In this document: in pieces, positions 32,203 to 42,943 of the stretch
Layout: each line of letters begins with the position of its first letter
Position numbering within the stretch: the stretch's first letter is position 1
DNA from: Cantharellus purpuraceus
Taxonomy: Eukaryota > Basidiomycota > Agaricomycetes > Cantharellales > Hydnaceae
Length of the DNA: 64,000 nucleotides
Assembly (NCBI GenBank): GCA_025174535.1
Contig: JALBUN010000045.1
Location: 2,976,001-3,040,000 of the forward strand
Reading direction: 5' to 3'
Program-made: the position numbers and the translations under genes
The notes under the pieces: generated by a model
What the model was told of the DNA's origin: nothing
Seen by the model: the letters and a program-made list of their open reading frames with translations, nothing else
Database searches by the model: none

Positions 32203-32745
32203 CCAACCAAGAAACTTGATCACAAATGGTTAGGACCATATGTGATTAATAAGGTGGTCTCACGAAATGCCTATGGCCTACAACTTCCCCCAATCTTTGG
32301 TCACTCTCATCCAGTGTTCTCTGTTGTCTTACTCCATCCTTATGAAAAGGATCCCATCCCTGAACGCCAGTCATCTCCTCCACCACCTCCAGTCATTTGA
32401 GATGGAGTACAGGAATACAAAGTTGAGAAGATCCTTGACAGCAGAGTTTTTGGAGGAAGACTGGAATACCTGGTGCATTGGAAGGGCTATGGAGCTGCTG
32501 ACGACCTCTGGATCCCAGCTAAGGATGCCAGTGGGGCTAGAAGGTGCATTGCAGACTTCCATCGGGAGAATCCTGAAGCCCCAAGGCATATTTTGGCAGC
32601 CACCTATGCGGCTCTTCCCTTCAGACACTTTGAGAACTTCACAGAACCTCCCAAACAAGTCCTCTTTGATTGGACAGCTGGCAGGAACCCAACACGTGGT
32701 ATTGGACACATTTCAGAGCCGCAGAATAGGCACAGTGAAGCTTAG
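32203..32745 (+). pseudogene. Ty3/gypsy integrase C-terminus and chromodomain, gypsy-II
   Basis: Continuation of the integrase after unit U: LGPYVINKVVSRNAYGLQL (GPY/F module) and VFSVVLLHPYEKDP. A TGA at 32398-32400, where Arg is expected, follows. The chromodomain has EYKVEKILDSR, LEYLVHWKGYG, DDLWIPA and CIADFHRENPEAP, ending at 32745. The chromodomain would tether integrase to marked histone H3. It is related to, but clearly distinct from, the gypsy-I chromodomain at 1476-1763. Confidence 0.87.
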
Positions 32746-32851
32746 CGCCCACCAAATTCATCCATGCCGACATTCCACCAACCATATATAAGCCAGTGAA
32801 TCCACTTCCCCTTCCTCAGTGAAACCATTGTTGCTCACTACCCAACCCACC

Positions 32852-33289
32852 ATGCCTTACCAGTCTGAATCCACCCCTCTACGCTCACTCCATTCCTACC
32901 CATCAATCACTTGGTCAGTTGACTCAAGGGATACTGCACATGCCGTAGAGGATTATAACCTCCCATCTCCACCTCCACAAGTTCATTTCCCCTTCTGGCA
33001 TCGTAATCCATCAAGATGCCAGACATACTACATCGGGGACCCTCTATTCATCAGCAACTATGACATACCATACACCTTCCAAGGGCTTGCCAGTAAAGTC
33101 ACCTATGAGGGAGGGGAGATGATACTTGGAGCAGTTTTCAGCACGGACGATCCCATATCCCCCAGAGAGTTCACCATCCCACTTTACCCCAAGGCAGAGA
33201 AGAATCACCATCAACACTCGTCATGGGCTCTACTTTGGCAGAGAGTGAGAAGGGACCTTGCAGAGTGCTTCAGGGTGTGTCTCTCTTGA
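32852..33289 (+). CDS. Accessory ORF between chromodomain and 3' LTR (145 aa), gypsy-II
   Basis: ATG in a good context (CCACCATGCC), about 107 bp after the pol stop. The ORF is intact. Visible motifs: ITWSVDSRDTAHAVEDYNLP, PPPQVHFPF, CQTYYIGDPLFI, DIPYTFQGL, and a basic/aromatic tail ending WQRVRRDLAECFRVCLS. It resembles the ORF carried in unit U in motif order and in length. In gypsy elements an extra ORF in this place can be an env-like or regulatory gene, but no signal peptide or membrane anchor is seen here, so an envelope role is not supported. The polypurine tract follows 40 bp downstream. Confidence 0.7.
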   Translation: MPYQSESTPLRSLHSYPSITWSVDSRDTAHAVEDYNLPSPPPQVHFPFWHRNPSRCQTYYIGDPLFISNYDIPYTFQGLASKVTYEGGEMILGAVFSTDDPISPREFTIPLYPKAEKNHHQHSSWALLWQRVRRDLAECFRVCLS

Positions 33290-33330
33290 GATGGATGGGA
33301 CGATAGTACATATCGAGATGACATGCATTA

Positions 33331-33341
33331 AGAGGGGGTGA
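33331..33341 (+). promoter_or_regulatory. Polypurine tract (plus-strand priming site)
   Basis: AGAGGGGGTGA sits immediately before the LTR start TGTCAGGG at 33342. This is the position and composition of the primer for second-strand synthesis in LTR retrotransposons. Confidence 0.8.
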
Positions 33342-33713
33342 TGTCAGGGTTCAAATGAGTCATATTCTATTTTTAGTATTTTCTCTTGACACCCCTATCA
33401 GCACCGCCTGTCAGAGTGTGTCTCCCCTATTTCATTGCCCCTATCACTTCCCCTACCCTTCCTCCCTATTATTCCCCTATCTTGGTTCTCCTATCTGTCT
33501 CCATCATTTAGTATAAAGACTCACCTTGGTGCAGTGTGATCCCCTCAGCTTGATCTCTGAGGATATCCGCTGTACCAGGTAAGTCCCATGTATTTATCAG
33601 AAACAGCTGTATAGACTGAGGATATCTGCTGTACCAGCTGGCATTATCTCTTATTGGCTCTCATCTATTGAGTATCTTGTTGTTGTGGCCTCATCATCAG
33701 TGTCGCCCTCACA
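33342..33713 (+). mobile_element. 3' LTR of gypsy-II (372 bp)
   Basis: TGTCAGGGTTCAAAT to GTCGCCCTCACA. It contains AGTATAAAGACTC (promoter-like) and a directly repeated GAGGATATC(C/T)GCTGTACCAG. It matches the solo LTR at 7718-8079, with a ~10-bp indel in the T/C-rich part. The 5' LTR of this element is not in the window; its left part was replaced at R copy E. The 280 bp to the next gene contain only short direct repeats (GTTTACATGGTG twice). Confidence 0.9.
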
Positions 33714-33993
33714 GAACCCAGTTTACATGGTGCCTGCCTGAACTCCGTTTACATGGTGATCACCCAAGTGGATGTGGTGACCGCCTGAACCAAGGTTATG
33801 TGGTACCCACCTAATTGGGTCCTTCCAAAGGAAGGGACCTCAGCTAGCCAGGTGGATCTCTCACATAATCTAAGCGGGCGTATTTCCCGCAGTGCGCATA
33901 TAAAGATCATCCCGATGTAGAATTGCCTGTAAGACTGTATAAACATGCATCGTCTACCGTCTATTACATGCAAGCTTGCTGATCATTTTTGCA

Positions 33994-35306
33994 TCATGCG
34001 CCCTTGACAAACTGCTTCCCCTTCTCAATGTTCTTCTTGAGCTCTGGTAGCGCCTCTTTCACAAGCTGCTCCTCTTCAGAAGATAGTGCACCAAGAGGAA
34101 GAATCTTTTCTACACCCTGCGGCTGTAATACCCGTGTCGGTCATCACATGAGTTAAGAGACAACAGAAAACAGGACGTACGCCGAGTTCAACATTGGACG
34201 AGAAAAAGTCCACGCCTCCACCTTCATAAATGGGGCTACGAACAAATGTCGGCGTGATGATGCCCTTTTCGCCCTTGAGCGCCCTCAGGAGAAGGTGAGT
34301 GAACTTGGACGCAGCATAAGCCATGCTGAGAGTGGCGCTCCCCGCGCCGTCCTTTGCCTTCACCACCTCGTCGCCACCGTACTGGATCCTGTGGACCAGC
34401 GCCTTCCATTGTTCGCTACCCTGGGCCACTGCACTGGCGACGTTCGACTGCGAGATGAGGGGAACGATGGTCACGCCCGAGTGACCACCCACGACGGTGA
34501 CGGGTGTCTTCTGCGGGTCGGTGCCGGCGATGCCAGCGAGGAACCGCGAGGCACGGACAACGTCAAGTGTGGTAATTCCGAAGAGCTTGCGGGGGTTGAA
34601 GGTTCCAGCCTTCTCGAGGACCGAGGCAACGATCGGCACTGTGGAGTTGACGGGGTTTGAGATGACAAGGATATGTGCGGCAGGGGAGACGCGAGAGATG
34701 GAGGCAGCAAGGTCGCGAACGATACTTGCGTTAGTCTAAGCGGGTGTTGGCAGAGTGTAAGAAGGAGAGAATGATGAGAAATGCTTACGTTGAACAGGTC
34801 ATCGCGCGTCATCTTAATAAACGGTCAAAAAACACATGGCTATGGGGAATGTATATCACTTACTCCAGGCTACCAGGCATCAACGCGTCAACAACGAAAA
34901 CACGTGTCAAAACATACAATACGCACCTTCCTGGGTACACCAGCAGGTATTACAACAACTTCGACGCCTTGCAATGCTTCTTCCAATTGATCTGATGTGT
35001 ATCCTTTCACCTACCCCCCAGTACACCAACAGCCTCAGTAATCAATACGCTGAGCAAAGGCTATTCCTGTATATTCACCTCACTCGCGGTATCAACATGA
35101 CCGACATCAGCAGCGACACCCGGCGCGCCTCGGATATCATACAGACTCAGACGTGTTACGAGCGGGTCCGATTTGAGTAGCAGAGAAAGCGGTTGGCCGA
35201 TTCCTCCACCAGCACCAAGCACGGCGACCTTTGTCAACCGGGCGGGAGAGGTGGAAAATGCACGCGCTGAGGCACGAACTGAGTGAAGAGCTGCACGGGC
35301 TAGCAT
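33994..35306 (-). CDS. Malate dehydrogenase, mitochondrial
   Basis: Six predicted exons (minus): 35306-35079, 35010-34927, 34869-34864, 34812-34789, 34735-34181, 34122-33994, all with GT..AG ends and all in phase 0. They encode 341 residues, the normal size. The start [17 protein letters not shown] is an Arg/Ala/Ser-rich mitochondrial presequence. The NAD-binding loop reads [19 protein letters not shown]. The substrate loop is spliced from VPRK, a 6-nt exon (Pro-Gly) and [21 protein letters not shown] and the catalytic-His motif [10 protein letters not shown] follow. It oxidises L-malate to oxaloacetate with NAD+ in the TCA cycle. Downstream lies the gypsy-II 3' LTR (280 bp away); upstream a tRNA gene diverges. 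Confidence 0.96.
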
Positions 35307-35457
35307 GAAGAGTTTTCAGTGACTGGTGGTGTGAAAGATGAAGTCTGAGCTGGCCGATGTTGGCGCTACTTTAGACGGCGCGGAAGGCCGATAGAAACCT
35401 CGTGGACCAGAGTATCATATATGTCTCATCTATGTCTCATCCATGGCTGCTGGGTAG

Positions 35458-35552
35458 GGTAACGTGGCCGAGTTGGTCTAAGGCGCTAGTTTCAGGCTTA
35501 CACTTGTTTACTAGTCTCTTCGGGGGCGTGAGTTCGAATCTCACCGTTGCCA
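35458..35552 (+). tRNA. tRNA-Leu(CAG), intron-containing
   Basis: Acceptor stem GGTAACG pairs with CGTTGCC (35545-35551) and A73 follows. A-box-like TGGCCGAGTTGG and B-box GTTCGAATC are present. T stem GTGAG/CTCAC is perfect. Anticodon stem CTAGT (35486-35490) pairs with ACTAG, with loop TTCAGG giving anticodon CAG (35493-35495). About 12 nt (35497-35508) form an intron after position 37. A long variable arm fits a type II leucine tRNA. T-runs after the gene (35556 on) would terminate Pol III. Confidence 0.93.
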
Positions 35553-35881
35553 TTTCATTTTATTTTATTTTGCCTTTTTCCCTTATTGTGTGGGTTCGTG
35601 GCCACCTCATGCATGGCCCTCACACGCAACCTTTCAATAACTTTTGCGTGGCTGGTCCTGGAAGTTTCCTGCCGTGTCGCAGTAGATAAAAATTGAAACG
35701 TGACAACCTGGGTTCCTAGAGCCAACTGACTTGGAAGAGCCACTGTCGTGTGAACTAAATAGGGAAACGGCACTCACTTCTGGATTGAGCTAAATAAGAA
35801 CTACCTATACTATAAGTTAGCGCACGTAGCATCACGTAATCTCATGGTCGCCCGTCACTCTTCTTTCTTCAGCCTGGACTG
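35553..35881. other. Intergenic between tRNA and MFS-1
   Basis: Pol III terminator-like T-runs come first, then unremarkable sequence that must include the MFS-1 promoter. No ORF of note. Confidence 0.5.
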
Positions 35882-38205
35882 ATGATAGATAGCCTTACAT
35901 TTGCGAGGTCTGTGACTCTGTCGGGCTCTGTTCTAACTGCGTTGAGCTCTGGCACCAATTATGTACGTCTCTAGAGGTCTCATCACACTTGAGGATGATG
36001 TACTATTGATCTTACACTAACTTGAGTGTCATAGGTATACTCTGGTGAGTTTATTTTTAGACTTCGAATTGGCATTGTTGTACCCTGTGGAAATTCTGAG
36101 ATATTTCCTTAGCCTATGCCCCGCAACTGGGCTCCCGACTTCATATTACTTACACTCAGTTGAACATAATTGGTGAGTTCATTGGTGCCATTCCCCAAAA
36201 CCCTTAAACTAACTTACCACAGGATTATCTGGTAACAGTGAGTCGCAATCTTTCTGTCATGCTAAGTCATTGCAACGACACCTGGTCAGTGGGGAAATAT
36301 ACTACTGGACCAGTGATTGGACGTGTTGCTGACAAGCGAGGACCACAACCGTAGGTGTATGGTGATATCTCAGTGGGATCATACTGAAACAGGTCCCTCC
36401 AAAAGCCTTCTTATAGCATCATCCATACTTCTCTTCAGTGGGTACATTGGCCTCCGCAGATACTTTGATGCTGGTCCGTCAAGCGACGGAAATCTTCCGT
36501 CGTCTAGTCTCATCATCATGTCTATCCTCTCCTTCATGACCGGGGCAGGAAGCGATGCTGGCTTAACAGCAGCAACAAACTCAACAGCCAAGAGCTTTCC
36601 AGACAAAATGGTGTGCAAAGATATATATATATATAGCAATGATAGATTTGACTGATTCCTGGCACCAAATAGCGTGCTACAACGATAGGCCTTGTACTCG
36701 CAGGCTTCGGTCTATCTGCCTTTCTATTTTCTACCCTTGCACAATGGTTTTTCCCTGGAAATACCTCCCAGTTCCTCCTCATTCTCTCACTCGGCACATC
36801 TCTACCTGTCATCACCGGATTGTTCACAGTCCGTCCTATTCGTCATGTTGAAAGTCCCAATGATGCTGGACCAGGTGTTGTTTCATTCTCCAGAGAAAAT
36901 GGTCGCTCGTCGCATTCAGCAGATCAAGGAAACTCTCAGATGATGGGTAGAGTATCTGAGGGTGACAACGAAGTTGATGATGTAAGAGCTGTAGCTGTCT
37001 CCTTCCGAGTTCCTCTCCTCCATTGAAGATCACAACCCAAAGGTTGACAATATAGAACTAACTGATGTAGGAAGAAGCGAATCTTCCGTACATAGGGTGA
37101 AGCATCTCCCTGCATCAGAAAACATAGATACGCATGGAATGAAAATGCTAACCGGATGGGAATTTTGGTTACTGTTCACGATTCTCTCACTATGTGAGTG
37201 ATTCTTTATACTCCTGCTACCCCGAAGTCCACTAAGCTTACTATCCTGCACAGTGAGTGGAACAGGTCTTATGTGTGAGAATATCACCCTGCTGGAACAT
37301 CGCTAACAAGTCATGCAGTCATCAACAATGTTGGCACGATCTCCCAAGCCCTTTCAGCAAAAGGCAACCCCGATTATGATAAAGTAGCGGCAGGCAAACG
37401 TCAAGCTGCCCAAGTGTCCCTCATCAGCTTAGCCAACTGTGCCGCTCGCCTTGGAATTGGTCAGTCTCACCATGCATATCAATCATCCGTAGACTATCTT
37501 CTGAACTATGTTATGCGGCCTTCTTAGGGGCGAGCGCTGACCTTGTCAAGAGCCGCTTCGCGGGCCACCGATCCTACTTATTATCACTCGTCTCTCTTTT
37601 TTTCATCATCTCGCAAATAGTTGGTTCACAAGTTGGGCATGTCGACCATCTCTGGCAGGCCTCCTTACTCCTCGGTCTGGGTCACGGAGGCATCTTTGGA
37701 CTATTACCAACGGTTCGTTTCGTTGAATCTACCGCTTATCGGCTTTCTCTGAAGGCCCTTCCTCTCATCAAGATTACAATAGAGTGGTTCGGAATGGGTA
37801 TGTTTGGGATTGAGCGCACACATGTTCGGGTATACTCATGTCATGGGATTCACGTCCCTTTCGTTAGCCCATTTCTCAGAGAACTGGGGATTCGTGAGTC
37901 TAGCACCCCTCCTCGGAGGAAATCTTTTCAGCATCCTATTTGGTCACAACCTCGATGCCCATGTTTCCACGGCAATGACGACACCGACGACAACGAACAT
38001 CCCACGAGCTCCCCAACCTAGACGTCAATGCCTCGAAGGTCGGGTATGTTATGCCAGCACGTTGGGTGTAACGACGTTTGCATGTTTGGTGGCACTTGGG
38101 TTGAGTTTGGTAGCAGCATGGCGGGATCGGCGCATGGCGAACATACGAGCAGACGAATATGTGAGGCTTCCGCAGGTGATATGGCAGGATGGGACAGAGG
38201 AATAG
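35882..38205 (+). CDS. MFS transporter, nodulin-like/Mch1-type, paralog 1
   Basis: Intron-rich gene starting ATG at 35882. First exons: 35882-35962, 36035-36044 (10 nt), 36113-36172, 36223-36237 (15 nt), 36290-36350, 36406-36610. Spliced, they give SGTNYVYSAYAPQLGSRL, TQLNIIGLSGNMGKYTTGP and IGRVADKRGPQP, the first two helices and loop typical of the nodulin-like/Mch1 branch of the major facilitator superfamily. Later: FLFSTLAQWFFPG, an acidic cytoplasmic loop, GWEFWLLFTILSL, INNVGTISQALSAKG, SYLLSLVSLFFIISQ, LGLGHGGIFGLLPT, HFSENWGFVSLAPLLGG and a final helix in VTTFACLVALGLSLVAAWRD. About 12 membrane segments are expected. The substrate is unknown; monocarboxylate-like by family name only. 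It converges on paralog 2 (40323-42753). Confidence 0.85.
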
Positions 38206-38705
38206 AACTGCACAAAGGCGAGGAGAAGAAATAACACATTTCTTATGTAATTGCGCTCTTGGCTTCATCTACTTCGCAGTGTCACTAGTGTACAAAACGC
38301 AGGCCTGAAAAACACAATTATCAAACCTTACCCTAATGTCGCCCACACGTACAGAAGGCATGGCCGACGCATGTCACCATATTTGGTAATAAGCACTGTT
38401 GCCTCGTGTGCTTTTCCCTGGGCCGCACCGCCGCAGGCTTCTTGTCGGTTGTCTCTTATGAAGTTGAACACATTCTGGCACACATATTGTTCTCGTATGA
38501 CCCTGCACTGTAAGTCTCCCCTGGATCCCCCCTGCGGTGCCTCCTCGTGCTGGTCAGACTACCAAGTGATGACGCGTGGCGCGCCAGAGAAAATCTTGCT
38601 TAAAGGAAGCTATGCGAGACTCTGTCTAAACACGCCCAGACCTTCACCGTAAGCTCCTGTTTAGCGTCCTGCACAGACATCCACTTATATATCACTTGCA
38701 TCTAG
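38206..38705. other. Intergenic
   Basis: Short overlapping ORFs on both strands, none recognisable. This is the 3' flank of MFS-1 and 5' flank of the unrecognised gene. Confidence 0.4.
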
Positions 38706-40018
38706 AATGATGGACTCCGTCTCTCCCATCTTCTCACTTGGCACATCAAACACTGGCTCACGCGTTTCCGTTTGCGTAGACAGGACAACGCAGGTAGATT
38801 TTTCAACGTCACACCCCATCCCGATGTCTACGGCGTGTGCGTAGACTTGCCCGTGTACGTCACTGTACACTTGCCGTCAACACTCGCCGAGGATGTGGTT
38901 GTCACTCGTGTGGAGTGGCGCAAGATAACCGCGTCCCCATTTCATGAATTTTTGGCAATTTATGTGAAGGAAATGAGGTCGGATGGCAAGACTCCTCGTG
39001 TATCCGTCTTTCGCTTGGAGAGAAATACTCACCGTTATATCGGAAAGGAACCAAGCGGCAGCTCGGAAAGAGAGGAACCAAGTGGCGGACCTTTACGTCT
39101 GGAATTCCTTCAAAATGGTCTGACATCATCTAACCCTCCTCAACCTGGGCGACTTCCTGGCTGCGACCTCTACGTCACGCCAGGATTCGTTTGTGAGAAC
39201 CGGACATCATTGGCCCGGGCTGACAGAATGGCATTTTCCTCCGACGGGAGCGATTTGTTCCTTGATACACGCCAGTGGCCCAGTCAAGTGTGCAAGAGGC
39301 TCACCATCACCGGGGAGCACCTTTCGGTTTCTCAACTCAACGTGCGCGCAAAGTCGTACATAGACATCATCGCGGTTATAATTTCTTGGATTACCAAAAC
39401 CACTGGTTCGCAGAAGTGATGTATGCCACGATTCGGAACATGGTCTCAGAGACATCAATTGAGAAGACATAGGACCAAGCTCCAAGTTGGACAATTCACA
39501 TTCAAGGGAATGGAGCCTTTTCTGGTGAAGCGACATGATGCTGAGACTCCTACGAAGGTTTACAACGAGTTTCTGGAAGATTGGGAGGAGTTTGAGAAAG
39601 ACTGGTCTCCCATCTTCAAATTTAACAAATATGAGAATTCGTGGAGCTCAATAGTGAGTACATCGCTCTCGGCACTTGGTCACGCATCATAACGATGCAA
39701 AACTCTAAAGATACAGGATATTGAGCGGAAGACCAAAGATGCGGAAACACAGTTGGAGAAGGAGAAGCTTGACTTGATGGCCTGGACAATAGTTGTGAGT
39801 TTGTCTATCACCGATGCGTGTCAAACACTAAGATAATTGGGCGAAACTCCAAAAAGAAGAACAATGAAAAACGGAAAGCGGACGCTGCTTGGGAGAGGTT
39901 GGTGAAGAAAGGGAAAATAACTTCGGAGGCCGCTGAAACGAATAGCCAGGGAGAGATGGAAATCCCCAATTTACCAGACATTTCTGGCGTCTCATCAGCG
40001 ACTTGTGGAGCCTCGTGA
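38706..40018 (+). CDS. Unrecognised gene, possibly degenerate papain-like fold
   Basis: Coding potential switches frame: an initial MMDSVSPIFSLGTSN stretch from 38706; then VTVHLPSTLAEDVVVTRVEW and SPFHEFLAIYVKEM (frame 3); then RGYNFLDYQNHWFAEVMY (39350-39420, another frame); then VGQFTFKGMEPFLVKRHD and EDWEEFEKDW (frame 3 again); then two small GT..AG introns (39654-39708, 39795-39829) and a K-rich coiled-coil tail. The pair P-F-H-E-F and N-x-W-F-A recalls H and NC boxes of lipid-modifying or papain-fold proteins common in agarics. The expected Cys is absent, so this is speculation. Either short introns or frameshifts explain the frame changes, and it may be a decaying gene. Confidence 0.4.
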
Positions 40019-40322
40019 AGCGACCCCTCCACTTTGGTATAGTACTTTTCGCTTCATTAGGAGCTTGTCAAACAGGGTACATCGTTTCCTGTTACAAACG
40101 TCAACTCGATGGAGGCAACCTGAAATCCAACTTCAAGTGATGGAACAATGTAGAGAAGCTGATAACGCCTCCCCTATGGGTGGATGCTTTGACTGACGGC
40201 GGGCTTCGCTGGTTAGAGCCCTCTTTCGCTCTTTGGCTCTTTGCACCAATCATGCGAAACATTCTATATATATATATTGAAAACTATTGAAAACAATACT
40301 AGAGTGGCGACTACCAATATCC

Positions 40323-42753
40323 TCACTCTTCCGCCTCGTTTTCATTCTCCCACAACACTTCGGGCTCCTGTGGAATACTCTCATACCTTCTTATCCTGCC
40401 TGCCTTCCACCGATCCCTCCACGCAGCCACCAGACTCAACCCGAGAGCCACCACACACGCCATCGTAGTCACAGACAACGTGGCGGTATAGCACGCCCGG
40501 CCCTCGAGGCATTGACGCCCCTGTGACCCTGGGATCGAATCCAGAGGATGAAGACGACGAGGCATCGACGTCGACGGATTCGCGACGGTGTTCAGGTCGG
40601 CAGTGCTGGGGACGTGGGCGTCGAGGTTGCGACCGAACAGGATGCTGAAGATGTTGCCGCCGAAGAAAGGGGCCATGCTCACGAAACCCCAGTTTTCTGA
40701 GAAGTGGACTGTGGAAATATGCATAGGTGGGTGTAGCGCGTCCGGTGAGTGTAAGCATCACGAGGACACAACGTGTACGCACCTAGTCCGAACCATTCAA
40801 TCGTTATCTAGAAGAGGAGTTTTTATCAGAAATTATTCAGAACAGTTGCGACATGGCAGTTTCTTTACCGTAGGTAACAAACCAAATATACCTCCATAAC
40901 CTAGTCCCAGAATTAAAGATGCCAGCCACAAATTATTTACATTCTCTATTCTGGCCCCCACTATTTGCGAGATGATCAAGAGAATTGAGATCGCCGACAA
41001 CAGGTAGGAGCGATGGATGGCAAAACGACTCTTGAAGAAGTCGGCACCCACACCTTGGCAGGAGTCAAGAATCGGTCAGCGCGGGTTCAACCCTTGGCGT
41101 CAAAAGCAACACATACCGACTCCAATTCGAGCCCCGCAGTTGGCCAAGCTTATAACAGACACTTGGGCAGCCTGAAGCTTGCTCGCATGTATTCTATCAA
41201 AGTCGGGATTATCCTTCGCTAGAAGGGCTTGCGCCACAGTCCCGACGTTGTTGATGACTGTGGTAATTCGCTGGCATCAGCAAGGCCCGTCGTAGTGCAC
41301 CAGATGATCTCACACATCAAGCCTGTTCCACTCACTGTTATAGAGTCATTAGCTTACACCTCGTAAGAGTATTACGCAAGACTCACACAATGAGAGAATA
41401 GTAAACAATAACCAAAATTCCCACCCCGCTAATAATCGTATTCCATGCTTGTCTGCAGACTCTTGGAGCTGATGTGAGATCGACCTTGTTCGACTAACAG
41501 ATTTTCGGGAAACAGAAACACTCCTTCCCCTGCCACTCCTAGAAGGAGAAAGCTCTATAGAGTGGGACCTCGACTGTGCCACTTTGGTCGTGGGCAATAT
41601 ACCATGGTACCCATCTGGAGCCCCCGTATCAGATAATTCTTCATCGATGATGGCGTCTTCGTCAACTGATGATGCCCCTCCCACAAATACGTTAGACCCA
41701 CGTTCATCCGTCATCAACTCGTTGACTCGTTGAGTACCGAGCAGCTGCGACCTACTCCCACGCCCGTCCCTTTCCCGATACAGCAGCCCTCCCGGACCGG
41801 GATCTGGACGTTCGGGATGGGGGATAGGACGGACGGTGAAGAACCCAATGATGACGGGCAGCGAGGTCCCGAGCGAAAGAAAAAGGAGGAGAGATGAGGT
41901 GTTTCCAGGGAAAAACCAGCGTGCAAGAGCGGAGAAGAAGAACGCAGACAGACCGAAACCCGAGAGGACGAAGCCTACGGTTGTTGCACGCTGGAGAATT
42001 CAGGTGCGTTGGGATATCGCATCCATTTAGGTTTGATTAGCGACTCACCAAACGCTCCGGGAAACTTTTGGCTGTAGAATTTATTGCTGCTGAGAGACCC
42101 GCACAGCCTCCTGCGCCAGTGATATAAGAGAAGACAGACATTGCTATCAAGCTCCATAACGGGAGATTCTCATCGTTTGACGGGCCAGCGTCGTAGTACT
42201 TTCGTAGTCCTATGTATCCAGCAAAAAGAAACACAAACGATAAGACCATAAGACTTTAAAAGAAATCATTCTGGCTCCGTTGATCATTATTGGACTGCAC
42301 GCACGGTCTCGGGCCATGTCTGTCTACAATACGTCCAAATATGACTCCAGTGGTGTATACTCCCACTGTGCAAGGAACTCATTTCAAAGACGGAAGGAAC
42401 GCAAAGGATCGACCTACTGTTCCCCGACAGACCTAATCAGTTCATTAACGTTTAAATGAAAATGCGAATCGCAACAGGCCCTTACCGATTATGTTTAATT
42501 GGGTATAGGTAATGTGGAGCCGGGTGCCTAGCTGAGGCGCGTACGCTACAGTAAATGTCAATTCGCGTCAGTCGCGATCTAAACATACCGTCCTCACCAG
42601 AAAACACCTAGGCAAGAATACGATCCTACCATATCAGCCGCCGGGTGCGTTGGGAGAGCTCCGGAGACCCACATAATTTGTCCCAGAGCTCAGGGAAGTC
42701 AACACTGAACCCAGCAAAGTCACAGTCCTCGCAAGAGCAAATCCGTCTCCCAT
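40323..42753 (-). CDS. MFS transporter, nodulin-like/Mch1-type, paralog 2
   Basis: Inverted paralog of 35882-38205 with the same exon plan: 81-nt first exon (42753-42673, MGDGFALARTVTLLGSV), 10-nt second exon (GTGTTTTCTG), 60-nt third exon (AYAPQLGTRLHITYTQLN) and a 15-nt fourth exon encoding LSGN. Then comes GVYTTGVIFGRIVDRHGP. Further on: FSYITGAGGCAGLSAAIN, an S/R-rich cytoplasmic loop (41470-41720), GWEFWLLFTILSL, LWLASLILGLGYGGIFGL, HFSENWGFVSMAPFFGG and the last helix VTTMACVVALGLSLVAAW. No obvious inactivating change was found. Its 5' end lies 190 bp from the 3' end of GT8-1. Confidence 0.85.
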
Positions 42754-42943
42754 CTCGGAGCTGTATCAAGCCAGCGGGAAGGGTATGAAGGGTAGAGGTA
42801 TGTGGCACGTGACGTATACAAGAAATGCAGGTAGACCACCGACCATTAGCCGGGCGCTGTTGATAAGCACGTGTGAGGCCCCAAAAATAAATAAATTAGA
42901 AAATAAATATAACACTGCGGGGAGTAGGCTGCGTCAGGTGCCA

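Noticed and set aside
32852..33289. Envelope-like gene of an errantivirus-type element
   Set aside because: Position downstream of pol fits, but no signal peptide, fusion peptide or membrane anchor is visible, so only 'accessory ORF' is claimed.
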